DNA of 15,275 nucleotides from DATGSL01 sp964645585 (GTDB lineage: Bacteria; Verrucomicrobiota; Verrucomicrobiia; Opitutales; T3Sed10-336). The notes beneath the pieces were generated by a model. The model had not been told where the DNA came from. It saw nothing but the letters and a program-made list of their open reading frames with translations, and made no database searches. How positions within the stretch are numbered: the first letter of the stretch is position 1; the number at the start of each line of letters is the position of its first letter. The stretch spans positions 1-15,275 of the forward strand of contig CAZYAN010000071.1 of NCBI GenBank assembly GCA_964645585.1. The letters run 5' to 3'. A program made the translations under genes and the position numbers. Shown piece after piece: positions 1 through 6,854 of this stretch.

Positions 1-531
1 TGAAATGACGAGATTGCCGGCGGTTTGAATGACGGCGGTGGCGCCGAGTTCAACGCCTCGGAGCGGCTGGCCGCTGCCGTCGAACACTTTCCCTTTTGCG
101 CTGGCGGTGCCGGTCCATTCGCTCGCATCGAGCGGCTTGTACTGGACCGTCAACGTCTCCTCGGCGCTGTCATCGCTGACGATTACCTGATCTTGTGCGA
201 GGAAGGCACCGGGGCGAGAAGCATCCTGCACCTGTTCGAACGAGCCGGTAAAGGACAGGACGACATGCATCCCGGGTTTCAGATTTTCAAAGGTTTTGGA
301 GAAAGTTTTCTCGGTGGAACGGAACGTGATGGCGTCGTCGAAGGAGCGCGCGGTTGCCGTGTTGATGACATAGACGTTGACCTCCTTGTACGGTGCTTGC
401 CCCTCCTCGGGGCCCTGGAAGTTCACGGTCAGTTTTGCGGCGGACGCGATGGATGCGAGTGAAAGAAAGCTGACTGCCAAAAGGCGGGCGAGGGAAATCC
501 TGGGAAAAAGTGACTGGATCGGTGATTTCAT
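1..531 (-). CDS. Secreted protein, N-terminal part (C-terminus outside window)
   Basis: The reading frame is open from an ATG at 531 to the window edge, giving 177 residues. The N-terminus looks like a Sec signal peptide: basic start (residues 1-17, MKSPIQSLFPRISLARL), hydrophobic LLAVSFLSLASI, and an Ala-rich cleavage site near ASA-A (about residue 32). The mature part is rich in beta-type sequence. Near residues 150-168 it has a G-K-V-F-D-G-S-G-Q-P-L-R-G-V stretch typical of carboxypeptidase-regulatory-like or other transthyretin-like beta-sandwich domains. An in-frame ATG at 549 is an alternative start; neither has a clear ribosome binding site. It is the last gene seen in the leftward series. 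Export is well supported. The domain match is by eye, and the enzymatic role, if any, is unknown. Confidence 0.7.
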   Translation of the reverse strand, partial: MKSPIQSLFPRISLARLLAVSFLSLASIASAAKLTVNFQGPEEGQAPYKEVNVYVINTATARSFDDAITFRSTEKTFSKTFENLKPGMHVVLSFTGSFEQVQDASRPGAFLAQDQVIVSDDSAEETLTVQYKPLDASEWTGTASAKGKVFDGSGQPLRGVELGATAVIQTAGNLVIS

Positions 532-674
532 AAGAAGCCATTCTCGCATGAGCCATGGGAAGTTGCACGGCAAAAGCGAATTTCGAAACTCGGTTTTTGG
601 AGTGCCAGTGTGGTGTTGAGTAGATCGCGGATCCTGTGGATTTTGCGGATGGTCCGATTGAGCGCGCTCAGGTA

Positions 675-1244
675 TCAGGCGAATGGTCTGGGGGCGGATT
701 GGCGGTTCCGGCGCACGAGATCGATGATGCCGAGGATGACCAGGATGACGCCCAAGACCAAAAGAGTGCCTGCCGCGGCGAAGGAAACGAAGAATCCCAG
801 CGCGAACGCGAGAAAATCGTGAAATGGCGCCGGACCGAATGAAAAAAACCGGGTCTCAGGCAGGCCTTCGATCTGGAGCAAATAGACACCGGGTTTATCG
901 ATTTCGAAATAGCCGACCGACCGCCGTTCATCGGCACCGACCGAAGCCGAAAAGGCTGTGTCTCCCACAATCGGTTGCCGTTCGCCGGTCGCGGGATCGA
1001 CCAGCGTGATCGTCACACCCGGCGGCAGGGATTCCTCATACGAGTAGGTTGTGCCCTCGTGGATGGTGTTGTGATTATGCCACACCCAGTAATGCCCTGG
1101 CTCCGGTGCCTGCACCTCGAATTCGCCCGGTCCCCGAAATCGAGGATCCTCATCAGCAAGCGACTGCACCGCGGGCAGGACGAATACAAAGGGAATGGCC
1201 GCGGCTGCCAGGAGGCAGGCTAATCCGATGAGCAACTTTCGCAT
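675..1244 (-). CDS. Exported membrane-anchored protein of unknown function
   Basis: This is 189 residues. The N-terminal hydrophobic segment (about residues 4-28) is a signal peptide or anchor. A polar middle domain (about 30-140) has the aromatic and His-rich motif GHYWVWHNHNT. A long hydrophobic helix (about 143-178) is followed by the basic tail RRNRQSAPRPFA, implying a periplasmic domain with its C-terminus in the cytoplasm. The middle domain (PGHYWVWHNHNT, then FEIDKPGVYLLQIEG) reads as a small beta-sandwich, but I do not recognise a named family. It begins 15 bp after the DUF4019 lipoprotein gene, so the two are probably co-transcribed. The start is the only plausible ATG, with no obvious Shine-Dalgarno sequence. 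It is confidently a gene because of its length and coherent topology; its function is unknown. Confidence 0.75.
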   Translation of the reverse strand: MRKLLIGLACLLAAAAIPFVFVLPAVQSLADEDPRFRGPGEFEVQAPEPGHYWVWHNHNTIHEGTTYSYEESLPPGVTITLVDPATGERQPIVGDTAFSASVGADERRSVGYFEIDKPGVYLLQIEGLPETRFFSFGPAPFHDFLAFALGFFVSFAAAGTLLVLGVILVILGIIDLVRRNRQSAPRPFA

Positions 1245-1259
1245 TTTGGAACGGCGGGA

Positions 1260-1706
1260 CTACTTGATGAAATATCCGGAAACGCGCCACGTGCCGTCCG
1301 CGTCCAGCATTGGGGTCACGGTTTCGACGGCGGTTCCCTTGTTGGCGAATGCGGTTTTAAAGCGGATAATCACGTACTCGCCGTCCGGGGCGCCGGGAAG
1401 GGACGTGGCATACGAGGCCCCTGAGACCTCGCGCGATTGCAGGTCCCCGAGCGGGTCGCGGATCGGCTGGATCTGGCGTGTCCATTCCTCGGCGGTGACG
1501 TGATTGCGGAAAGCCTGGGCCGCCTCTTGCCAGGACTCCTCGTATTTGCCTTGATCGACGAGCGCGAGCCAGTCTTCCGCGGCGGCCGTTGCCGCTTCGA
1601 CAGCTTCTGGATTGGCGGGCGCGCACCCGGCGACGAACGCGGCCGCGCCGGCGAGGGCGAGAAGGAGAAGACGAATGGAGACGTGGCGAAATCGGCGTCG
1701 AATCAT
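1260..1706 (-). CDS. DUF4019 family lipoprotein
   Basis: From the ATG at 1706 the product is 148 residues. A basic N-terminus and hydrophobic stretch lead to a lipobox F-V-A-G-C (Cys about residue 28), so it should be a lipid-anchored envelope protein. The mature part matches the DUF4019 pattern that I know: W-L-x-L-V-D-x-G-x-Y-x-x-S-W, then A-F-R-x-x-V-T-x-x-x-W, R-x-P-L-G, LPGAPDGEYVIIRFKTAF, and a closing W-R-V-S-G-Y-F-I-K. The fold resembles small cone-like domains, and no enzymatic role is established. A second in-frame ATG at 1718 would add four residues, but an AAGG lies directly against it. The later ATG has that AAGGA about 11 nt upstream and gives a cleaner signal peptide. The gene lies 80 bp downstream of trkH (from the 1706 start) and may share its transcript. 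Confidence 0.85.
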   Translation of the reverse strand: MIRRRFRHVSIRLLLLALAGAAAFVAGCAPANPEAVEAATAAAEDWLALVDQGKYEESWQEAAQAFRNHVTAEEWTRQIQPIRDPLGDLQSREVSGASYATSLPGAPDGEYVIIRFKTAFANKGTAVETVTPMLDADGTWRVSGYFIK

Positions 1707-1786
1707 CGTGAGTGGCATCCTTCGTCAACGTTGCGCGGCCGGACAATCCGGGCAAGGAGAAACCCTTCGGGAGGTGTGATCAGCGT

Positions 1787-3265
1787 TTACGAAAATTTTC
1801 GCCAAAGCGAGGGGGCGAGGAGGGCGAGGATGGCGAAGAGCTCGAGCCGCCCGAGGATCATCAGGAGACTGAGGTAAATTTTCGCGGGCGACGTGAGGCC
1901 CGCGTAGTTTTCCATGGGACCGAATTCCGCGAAGCCGGGTCCGATGTTGAACAAACTTGCGATGACCGCGGAGAGGGCGCCCTCCAGGGAGTGCCCGGAT
2001 TCCAGAAAGCCGAAGATCGGCAGACTGACGAGGAGAATCAGGCCGAGCAGGACAAGGTAGGAGATGATCGCATTGCGCTGTTCGTCGTCGATCGGTTTTC
2101 CGTTCATCATCACCGGACGAACGACGTGCGTGCGGAATGAGCGTTCGACATCCTGCAAGCCGACCCGGACGGCGACGACAATACGCGCGACCTTTGCCCC
2201 GCCGGCTGTCGAGGCCGAGCAACCGCCGATCACCATGAGCGCGAGCAGACTCATTTTTGTGAAGAGCGGCCACTGGGTGAAGTCTTCGCTGCCGAAGCCG
2301 GTGGTTGTCGCGATCGCCACGACTTGAAACGCGGACCCGCGGAGGGAATCGTGCAAACTCGCGCTTCTGCCCGCGTGCGCTTGCACAAACAGGAAAAACA
2401 GGAGCGTTCCGGCCGCGAGGATGGCAACGTAAGCAAAGACCTCGGTGAAACGCTTCGCTTGACGCCAGTCCCGGCGAACGGCGAACAGGAGGAAAAAGAA
2501 ATTCGTCGCGCCGAGGATCATGAACGCGATGATCGCCCATTCGATCAACGGGTTCGAATACGCGGCGATGCTCAGGTTGCGCGTGCTGAATCCGCCGGTC
2601 GAGACGGTGGTAAAGGCATGGCAAATGGCGTCATACCACGACATCCCGCATAGACGGAGCACGAGCAGGCAGGCGGCCGACAACGCCCCGTAAAGACAGA
2701 AGAGTTCCAAGACCCCCTTTTTTACGCGTCCGTGCTCGATATCGGCGGAGCGGCCGGTCGATTCGTGGGTAAAGAGGATTTTCCCGCCGGCCCCGAGGAA
2801 GCCCAGGATGGCGACGAAGAGAACGACAACGCCCAACCCGCCGATCCATTGCGTCAGGCAGCGCCAAAACAGCAAACTGCGCGGGAGCGCCTCCAAATCG
2901 GTTAAAACCGAGGCGCCGGTTGTTGTGAATCCGGAGACCGATTCGAAAAGCGCGTTGGCGAACGGGCTGTCCGGCAGCACGAGCGCGTACGGGAGGGCGC
3001 CGACAATGGACGCCAAAATCCATCCGGTGCCGATGAAGCAGAGGGCTTCTTTGCGGAAAAAGCGCGTCTCGCTGCCGCGGCCGATCAAGTGAAACATCGC
3101 CGCGAGCACCAGCGCGACACCGGCGCTCATCGCAAAGGCGAATCGCGCGTCAGAGTCGGCCAGGTGCTCGCGGAAAAGCGCGGCGACACCGAGAGAGAGC
3201 AGAAGGGCGAGCGCCATCGCGACCATCACGAAACTGAGGAGGCGAAAGATGAGCTTGTAGTTCAT
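1787..3265 (-). CDS. trkH: Trk-type K+ uptake channel TrkH
   Basis: The protein is 492 residues, close to E. coli TrkH (about 483), and is strongly hydrophobic with the expected multi-pass layout. All four selectivity-filter loops of the K+ transporter superfamily are visible: S-G-F-T-T-T-G-A-S (about 111-119), S-T-G-G-F-S-T (about 222), T-T-T-G-F-G (about 315) and N-I-G-P-G-F (about 437). It forms the inner-membrane K+-conducting subunit and works with the cytoplasmic TrkA gating ring encoded immediately upstream, 32 bp away on the same strand. The pair therefore looks like a trkA-trkH operon. The ATG at 3265 begins MNYKLIFRLL, a normal TrkH N-terminus; no strong Shine-Dalgarno sequence is seen. 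Identification is secure. Ion preference (K+ alone or with Na+) cannot be judged by eye. Confidence 0.96.
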   Translation of the reverse strand: MNYKLIFRLLSFVMVAMALALLLSLGVAALFREHLADSDARFAFAMSAGVALVLAAMFHLIGRGSETRFFRKEALCFIGTGWILASIVGALPYALVLPDSPFANALFESVSGFTTTGASVLTDLEALPRSLLFWRCLTQWIGGLGVVVLFVAILGFLGAGGKILFTHESTGRSADIEHGRVKKGVLELFCLYGALSAACLLVLRLCGMSWYDAICHAFTTVSTGGFSTRNLSIAAYSNPLIEWAIIAFMILGATNFFFLLFAVRRDWRQAKRFTEVFAYVAILAAGTLLFFLFVQAHAGRSASLHDSLRGSAFQVVAIATTTGFGSEDFTQWPLFTKMSLLALMVIGGCSASTAGGAKVARIVVAVRVGLQDVERSFRTHVVRPVMMNGKPIDDEQRNAIISYLVLLGLILLVSLPIFGFLESGHSLEGALSAVIASLFNIGPGFAEFGPMENYAGLTSPAKIYLSLLMILGRLELFAILALLAPSLWRKFS

Positions 3266-3297
3266 GGCTGACGCGGCGGCCGTTTCCGGTCTTTCCG

Positions 3298-4650
3298 CTA
3301 CCGCAGCAGTTTCATCAGATCGGGAATGTGATCGGGATGAGTCAGGACAGCGACCCGGTCATGTCCGTTGATCACGTCGTCGGCGCCGGGAACAATAGCG
3401 CTGGAGCGATGAAGAAGCGCGACGACCACGCAGCTTTTGGGCCAGCGGATTTCCTTGAACATTTTGCCGTCGGCCGCGCTGCCGGGCTTCACGCGCACCT
3501 CAATGATGAGGCCCGCCTGGCTGGGCAGATGGGCGAGTTCGACGTACTGTTCACGGCTTGTGTAGCGCATCACTTCGTTGGCGGTGGCGATGCGGGGCGA
3601 GACGACGAGTTCGAGACCGAGCGTTGTTTTCATACGCTCGAGCACGTCGATGTAGTCGGGGCGGTTAATCAGCAGCAGGCAATGCTCAGTGCCGAGCTTG
3701 GATGCCTGCAGGCAAGTCATGACGTTGGCCTCGTCGTCCTTGGTGCAGGCGACAAAATAATCGGCCGAGCCGATCTGCTCTTCCTCCATCAGGCGGAGAG
3801 AAGTGGCGTCGCCGTGAATGACGGTGATCTTCGGAAACGCCTCGGCGAGATTGCGGCATAGTTCGGCGTCTTTTTCGAGGATCCGGATTTTGAACCGGGG
3901 GTGGGTGAGAAGGCGAATCAGCGCAATCGACGTTTCGCCGGCGCCGTACAGAACGATCCGGACGCGGTCGGTATCGGCTTCCGGGTTAAATTGTATGCGC
4001 TGCTCAAAAAGCACCTGGGGCTCACCGAAGACGGTAATAATATCTCCCTCCCGCAGGACGGTCCCGGCGTGGGCGACTTCCTGGCGGCTGTCGCTCTGGA
4101 CGGAGCCGATCCGGATGCGGCGGTCGAGTTTGAGTTCCGCGAGAGTTTTGCCGATCACGCGCGCTTTCCGGTGAACGCGGATCTGCTGCACTTCGATCTG
4201 GCCGCGGGCGAGGTTTTCGACGGCGACCCGGCCGGGGTTGCGGATCGCCTTGGCGAGCTCGACGGCTGAAAGCGCTTCCGGATTGAGCAGGTGGTCGATG
4301 CCGAAGTGCGCCTGGTAATTCACGATGGAAGAATCGTTGTACGTTTGGTCGTGGATGCGGGTAATGGTGGTGGTTGTTTCCCCGAGCAGTTTGGCGAGCG
4401 ATGACGAGATCAGGTTCGTCCGGTCGTCGCTGGTCATCGCCAGAAAATAGTCGCAATCCTTCACGCCGGCCTTGACGAGCGTGCTGGCATAGCTGCCGTT
4501 GCCGAAGATGACCCGGACGTCGAGCGCCTCATCGAGTTCGACGGCAACGTCGGGATCCTGCTCGACGACGGTCACATCGTGCTTCGCTTCGCTCAACGTT
4601 TCCGACAGGTGCCGTCCGACCTCGCCGGCGCCGATGATGATAATCTTCAT
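3298..4650 (-). CDS. trkA: Trk K+ transport regulatory subunit TrkA
   Basis: The protein is 450 residues (E. coli TrkA about 458) with two tandem RCK units. The first Rossmann fold starts at residue 2 with the dinucleotide motif G-A-G-E-V-G (7-12) and an acidic ribose-binding residue in V-V-E-Q-D-P. Its TrkA_C domain spans about 145-215 (IGKTLAELKL and EGDIITVFG are recognisable). The second Rossmann fold begins near residue 230 with G-A-G-E-T-S, where the last glycine of the motif is replaced, as is common in the second half. It is followed by a second TrkA_C domain to the end. The protein is a cytoplasmic ring that binds NAD(H)/ATP and gates TrkH, the next gene. The ATG at 4650 is directly followed by the Rossmann strand, so the start is well fixed. 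Confidence 0.96.
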   Translation of the reverse strand: MKIIIIGAGEVGRHLSETLSEAKHDVTVVEQDPDVAVELDEALDVRVIFGNGSYASTLVKAGVKDCDYFLAMTSDDRTNLISSSLAKLLGETTTTITRIHDQTYNDSSIVNYQAHFGIDHLLNPEALSAVELAKAIRNPGRVAVENLARGQIEVQQIRVHRKARVIGKTLAELKLDRRIRIGSVQSDSRQEVAHAGTVLREGDIITVFGEPQVLFEQRIQFNPEADTDRVRIVLYGAGETSIALIRLLTHPRFKIRILEKDAELCRNLAEAFPKITVIHGDATSLRLMEEEQIGSADYFVACTKDDEANVMTCLQASKLGTEHCLLLINRPDYIDVLERMKTTLGLELVVSPRIATANEVMRYTSREQYVELAHLPSQAGLIIEVRVKPGSAADGKMFKEIRWPKSCVVVALLHRSSAIVPGADDVINGHDRVAVLTHPDHIPDLMKLLR

Positions 4651-4679
4651 GCGGCTGTTATCGTTGTTGGCCCGCCGTG

Positions 4680-4689
4680 CTTGCGCAAG
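4680..4689. promoter_or_regulatory. 10-bp palindrome upstream of trkA
   Basis: CTTGCGCAAG is a perfect palindrome about 30 bp upstream of the trkA start, in the 120-bp gap between cca and trkA. The same gap has a small hairpin, CCGAT (4743-4747) with ATCGG (4756-4760), just after the cca stop, and no T-run follows it. The palindrome could be a regulator site for trkAH, but no partner is known and a 10-bp palindrome can arise by chance. Confidence 0.25.
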
Positions 4690-4770
4690 AACGCAATCGC
4701 AGGGGATGCACAGGCCGCGCGCCGGAAAGGATTATCCGTTCACCGATTTTAGATCATCGGCAATCGGAGG

Positions 4771-6186
4771 TCATCCGTCCGGCGTCGCCAATTTGTCCCC
4801 GTGCTTTTCGAGGTAGCGGTCGAGGTAGTCCATGGCTTCTTCGTGGTTCGAGAAAGCGCCTTCCAGCTGGGCTTCGAACATTTCGTCGAGAATGGGCCGG
4901 AAGCGGGGCCCGGGCTCGAAACCCCGTTCGATGAGGTGGCGGCCGAGGACGAGCGGCTTTGGCGGCTGTTTTTCAACAGCAACCAAACGGGCGCCTTCCA
5001 GCAGAGCTTCGACCATCGGGTGTGAATCTTTGGCTTTTGGTCCGCGTCCCCCGATGTCCGCCAGCATCACGGCCGAGAGATCCTCGATACTCGACGGGGC
5101 GAGCCGGGTTGCGAGGCGCCGGATGGTTCCCGGTTTAATCTGGTCCGACGCGTGGATGTGAACCATATGATTTTCGACGAGCGGCCGGACGTGCCGGATG
5201 TAAACGCCTGGCGCGCCGATGTCCTGAAGAAATTTCTCCGCGAGAATCCCTCCTTCCTTATCGTGTCCGGGGCTGACCCAGCGCATCTTGCCATGTCTTT
5301 CGGCCTGGTGAGTCGTGACCGCCTTGCCGAAATCATGGGTCAATACGGCGAACATCAGGATCCCTCGCCGGAGCGGCGGTGCCTCGTTCCACTCGGGGAG
5401 CTTCACCAGCGCATCTAAACAGAGGCAGGTGTGCGTCAACACATCGCCTTCTGGATGCCATTCCGGATCTTGCGGACAATCGCGCAGCGCCGCGAGGGCG
5501 GGAAAGTGGGAAATCCAGCCGGTTGCCTCGAGGACTTCGATTCCGCGCGAGGGACGAACCGCTTTCTGCGCCCATTTCTCCCATTCTTTCCAAATGCGTT
5601 CCCGGGGAAGCTCGGCGAAGGCGCGACGAATAGAACGACAGAGCGCGACGGTTTCGGGATCCATCCGAAGATCGAAGCGGGAGGCGAGCTGAAACCCGCG
5701 GAGGACGCGGAGCGGATCCTCGCCGAAGGCGGGACCGACGTGACGAAGCAGGCCGCGCTCGAGATCGCGACGGCCTGCATGAGGATCGACGACTTCGCCG
5801 GTTGCCGGATCGTAACCGATTGCGTTGATCGTGAAATCGCGTCGCGCGGCGGCCTCGGCGAAAGTGAGCGTGGAATCCGGTTCAACCGAAAAGCCGCGAT
5901 GGCCGCTCCCGGATTTTCGCTCCCGGCGGGGCAGGGAAAAATCGTATTCATGGCCTCCGACGCGCACCTTGACGACACCGAAGCTCTTTCCGACAACCTC
6001 GGTCGGACCAAACTCCGCCAGCGTTTTCCGCAGGGCATCGTATTCCGTGTCAAAAACCTCGATATCAAAATCGTGCGGCGTGTGCCCAAGAAGCCAGTCG
6101 CGCACGCAGCCTCCGATCAGGTAAGGCTTTCCGATTCGCCGCACGGCCTCCAGTGCGCGTGCGAGTTGTTCCGGCAGCGGCATCAT
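4771..6186 (-). CDS. cca: CCA tRNA nucleotidyltransferase with HD domain
   Basis: The product adds or repairs the 3'-CCA end of tRNAs. From the paired ATGs at 6186/6183 it is 471 or 470 residues. The class II nucleotidyltransferase core is clear: G-G-C-V-R-D near residues 24-29, the metal-binding H-D-F-D at about 37-40, R-R-D-F-T-I-N, and D-P-H-A-G-R-R-D-L-E followed by R-V-L-R-G-F-Q-L-A. The C-terminal half has an HD phosphohydrolase domain (HPEGDVLTHT, LTHDFGKA, H-D near 315), as in E. coli-type CCA enzymes. The frame stays open upstream to an ATG at 6327, but that stretch is low-complexity and unlike the family. The sequence GAGAGAA lies a few bases ahead of the ATG-ATG pair and decides the start. 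A poly(A) polymerase function is the only close alternative. Confidence 0.93.
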   Translation of the reverse strand: MMPLPEQLARALEAVRRIGKPYLIGGCVRDWLLGHTPHDFDIEVFDTEYDALRKTLAEFGPTEVVGKSFGVVKVRVGGHEYDFSLPRRERKSGSGHRGFSVEPDSTLTFAEAAARRDFTINAIGYDPATGEVVDPHAGRRDLERGLLRHVGPAFGEDPLRVLRGFQLASRFDLRMDPETVALCRSIRRAFAELPRERIWKEWEKWAQKAVRPSRGIEVLEATGWISHFPALAALRDCPQDPEWHPEGDVLTHTCLCLDALVKLPEWNEAPPLRRGILMFAVLTHDFGKAVTTHQAERHGKMRWVSPGHDKEGGILAEKFLQDIGAPGVYIRHVRPLVENHMVHIHASDQIKPGTIRRLATRLAPSSIEDLSAVMLADIGGRGPKAKDSHPMVEALLEGARLVAVEKQPPKPLVLGRHLIERGFEPGPRFRPILDEMFEAQLEGAFSNHEEAMDYLDRYLEKHGDKLATPDG

Positions 6187-6437
6187 GGATTCTCTCAAGA
6201 AAAGCAAATGCGGGGCTCGCCGCAAACCGAATGGACACGGTCGGCACGGATGCCCGCGAGACAAGGTCGGATGCGGAAAATTCGGCGCGGTGCCCCGAAA
6301 GATGTTCCAAATGACCGGGTTTTCCAATTTCTATTCTAATTGATGTCGAAAATCCCAAATCAGCTTTCTTGATTTTTGTATACGAAAAAATCTCTGTTTC
6401 GCTTTAAACTGACCTTAAAAGATGCCGTACGCTCTGT

Positions 6438-6455
6438 AATTAAGCTAAATTAAGC
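6438..6455 (+). repeat. Direct repeat AATTAAGC, one helical turn apart
   Basis: AATTAAGC occurs at 6438-6445 and again at 6448-6455, a 10-bp period. It lies just upstream of a TTGACA hexamer (6462-6467). Tandem half-sites at 10-11 bp are typical of dimeric response-regulator sites, but no such regulator is encoded here, so the role is conjecture. Confidence 0.35.
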
Positions 6456-6519
6456 GGTTTTTTGACAAATCTTCCATTTCGCTTACTCATCCAGTTTGTA
6501 GCCAAAATATGGGTTACGG

Positions 6520-6555
6520 AAAAAATGAAAAAAAATCTGCAAAAATGAAAAAAAA
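6520..6555 (+). repeat. Phased A-tracts with an exact 15-bp direct repeat
   Basis: AAAAATGAAAAAAAA occurs at 6521-6535 and exactly again at 6541-6555, with a 20-bp period. Runs of 5-8 A are centred near 6522, 6531, 6543 and 6551, roughly one per helical turn. Such phasing bends DNA, and A-tracts just above a -35 hexamer can act as an UP element. The stretch ends 3 bp before the TTGACC hexamer. Confidence 0.6.
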
Positions 6556-6558
6556 GGG

Positions 6559-6587
6559 TTGACCGGATATGGGCGCTTTCGTAACTT
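6559..6587 (+). promoter_or_regulatory. Sigma70-like promoter upstream of the hairpin region
   Basis: TTGACC (6559-6564) and TAACTT (6582-6587) are separated by exactly 17 bp and sit directly downstream of the phased A-tracts. Transcription would start near 6594 and run rightward into the two hairpins. No rightward gene lies upstream, so this promoter explains why a terminator exists at 6656-6693. Confidence 0.5.
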
Positions 6588-6609
6588 CGAAATCATAGGG
6601 AACACTTTT

Positions 6610-6630
6610 CCCCCGCTTAGCGGGGGTTTT
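6610..6630 (+). other. Perfect GC hairpin with short T-run
   Basis: CCCCCGC (6610-6616) pairs perfectly with GCGGGGG (6620-6626) around a TTA loop, followed by TTTT (6627-6630). It could be a weak terminator or the 5' structural element of the putative small RNA. Confidence 0.6.
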
Positions 6631-6655
6631 GGGGTAACTAAGAAAGAAAGCAGCT

Positions 6656-6693
6656 GGCGGGTCGTTTAGGGGTAGGCGACCCGCCTTTCTTTT
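6656..6693 (+). terminator. Rho-independent terminator
   Basis: GGCGGGTCG (6656-6664) pairs perfectly with CGACCCGCC (6677-6685) around a 12-nt loop and is followed by TTTCTTTT. The flanking GAAAGAAAG (6642-6650) can pair with the T-rich tail and lengthen the stem across a 5-nt bulge. It points rightward although no rightward gene precedes it. Confidence 0.7.
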
Positions 6694-6788
6694 GTGCGCG
6701 TGCGGCGGATCCTTCATCGGATCGGGGCAATCGGGGCTCGCCGGGGATGCTGTTTCCTCGTGCATGGAGGATCGCTTCGGGAAAAGCC

Positions 6789-6817
6789 TTTACCGGTTCC
6801 CAAGCCGGTGGCATATT
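6789..6817 (+). promoter_or_regulatory. Candidate promoter for DAHP synthase gene
   Basis: TTTACC (6789-6794) and CATATT (6812-6817) are 17 bp apart, about 40 bp before the GTG start. The spacer carries a short inverted repeat, ACCGG and CCGGT around 8 nt, which could be an operator. If this promoter is used, the upstream terminator would not control the gene. Confidence 0.4.
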
Positions 6818-6854
6818 CCGCGTACTTTTGATTATAGCCAACGCCAATGGAGTC

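Larger units (their letters stand above)
6594..6693 (+). ncRNA. Putative ~100-nt small RNA or attenuated leader
   Basis: A transcript from the promoter at 6559-6587 would contain a perfect 7-bp hairpin with a TTA loop (6610-6626) and then a 9-bp hairpin followed by a T-run (6656-6693). It would be about 100 nt long. No start codon with a plausible ribosome site and no peptide rich in Phe, Tyr or Trp codons is seen inside it. It could be a stand-alone small RNA or a leader whose terminator controls the DAHP synthase gene 160 bp downstream. It resembles no family I can name; a short AAGAAAGCAGC stretch recalls SRP RNA only superficially. Confidence 0.4.
6187..6854. other. 668-bp non-coding region between divergent cca and aroG-like genes
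   Basis: No convincing gene is present on either strand. The part nearest cca (6187-6330) has ordinary GC content. From about 6330 to 6600 it is strikingly AT-rich, with poly-A tracts and short repeats. From 6600 to 6700 it holds two hairpins, and the rest leads into the DAHP synthase gene. On the minus strand a weak -10-like TAGAAT (6338-6333) could serve cca, but no good -35 accompanies it. Separate entries describe the promoters, repeats, hairpins and putative RNA. Confidence 0.7.

Noticed and set aside
25..462. 145-residue rightward ORF at the left end
   Set aside because: It is antisense to the secreted protein gene, whose signal peptide and domain pattern are convincing.
2540..2560. 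tRNA T-loop-like GGGTTCGAATA
   Set aside because: It is inside trkH coding sequence and has no acceptor stem or anticodon arm around it.
6187..6327. Longer cca start at 6327
   Set aside because: The extension is Pro/Arg-rich and unlike CCA enzymes, and GAGAGAA directly precedes the ATG pair at 6186/6183.
6430..6460. TyrR or TrpR operator upstream of the DAHP synthase gene
   Set aside because: TGTAA is present, but the matching TTTACA at the right spacing is not, and these regulators are not expected outside a few proteobacteria.
6642..6685. SRP (4.5S) RNA gene suggested by AAGAAAGCAGC
   Set aside because: The conserved GGTCAGGTCCGGAAGGAAGCAGC-like core and long hairpin are not present; only a few bases resemble it.
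6747..6854. Longer DAHP synthase starting at the ATG at 6747
   Set aside because: The added 36 residues are unlike the family, cover a promoter-like site, and the GTG at 6855 gives the length and alignment of E. coli AroG.
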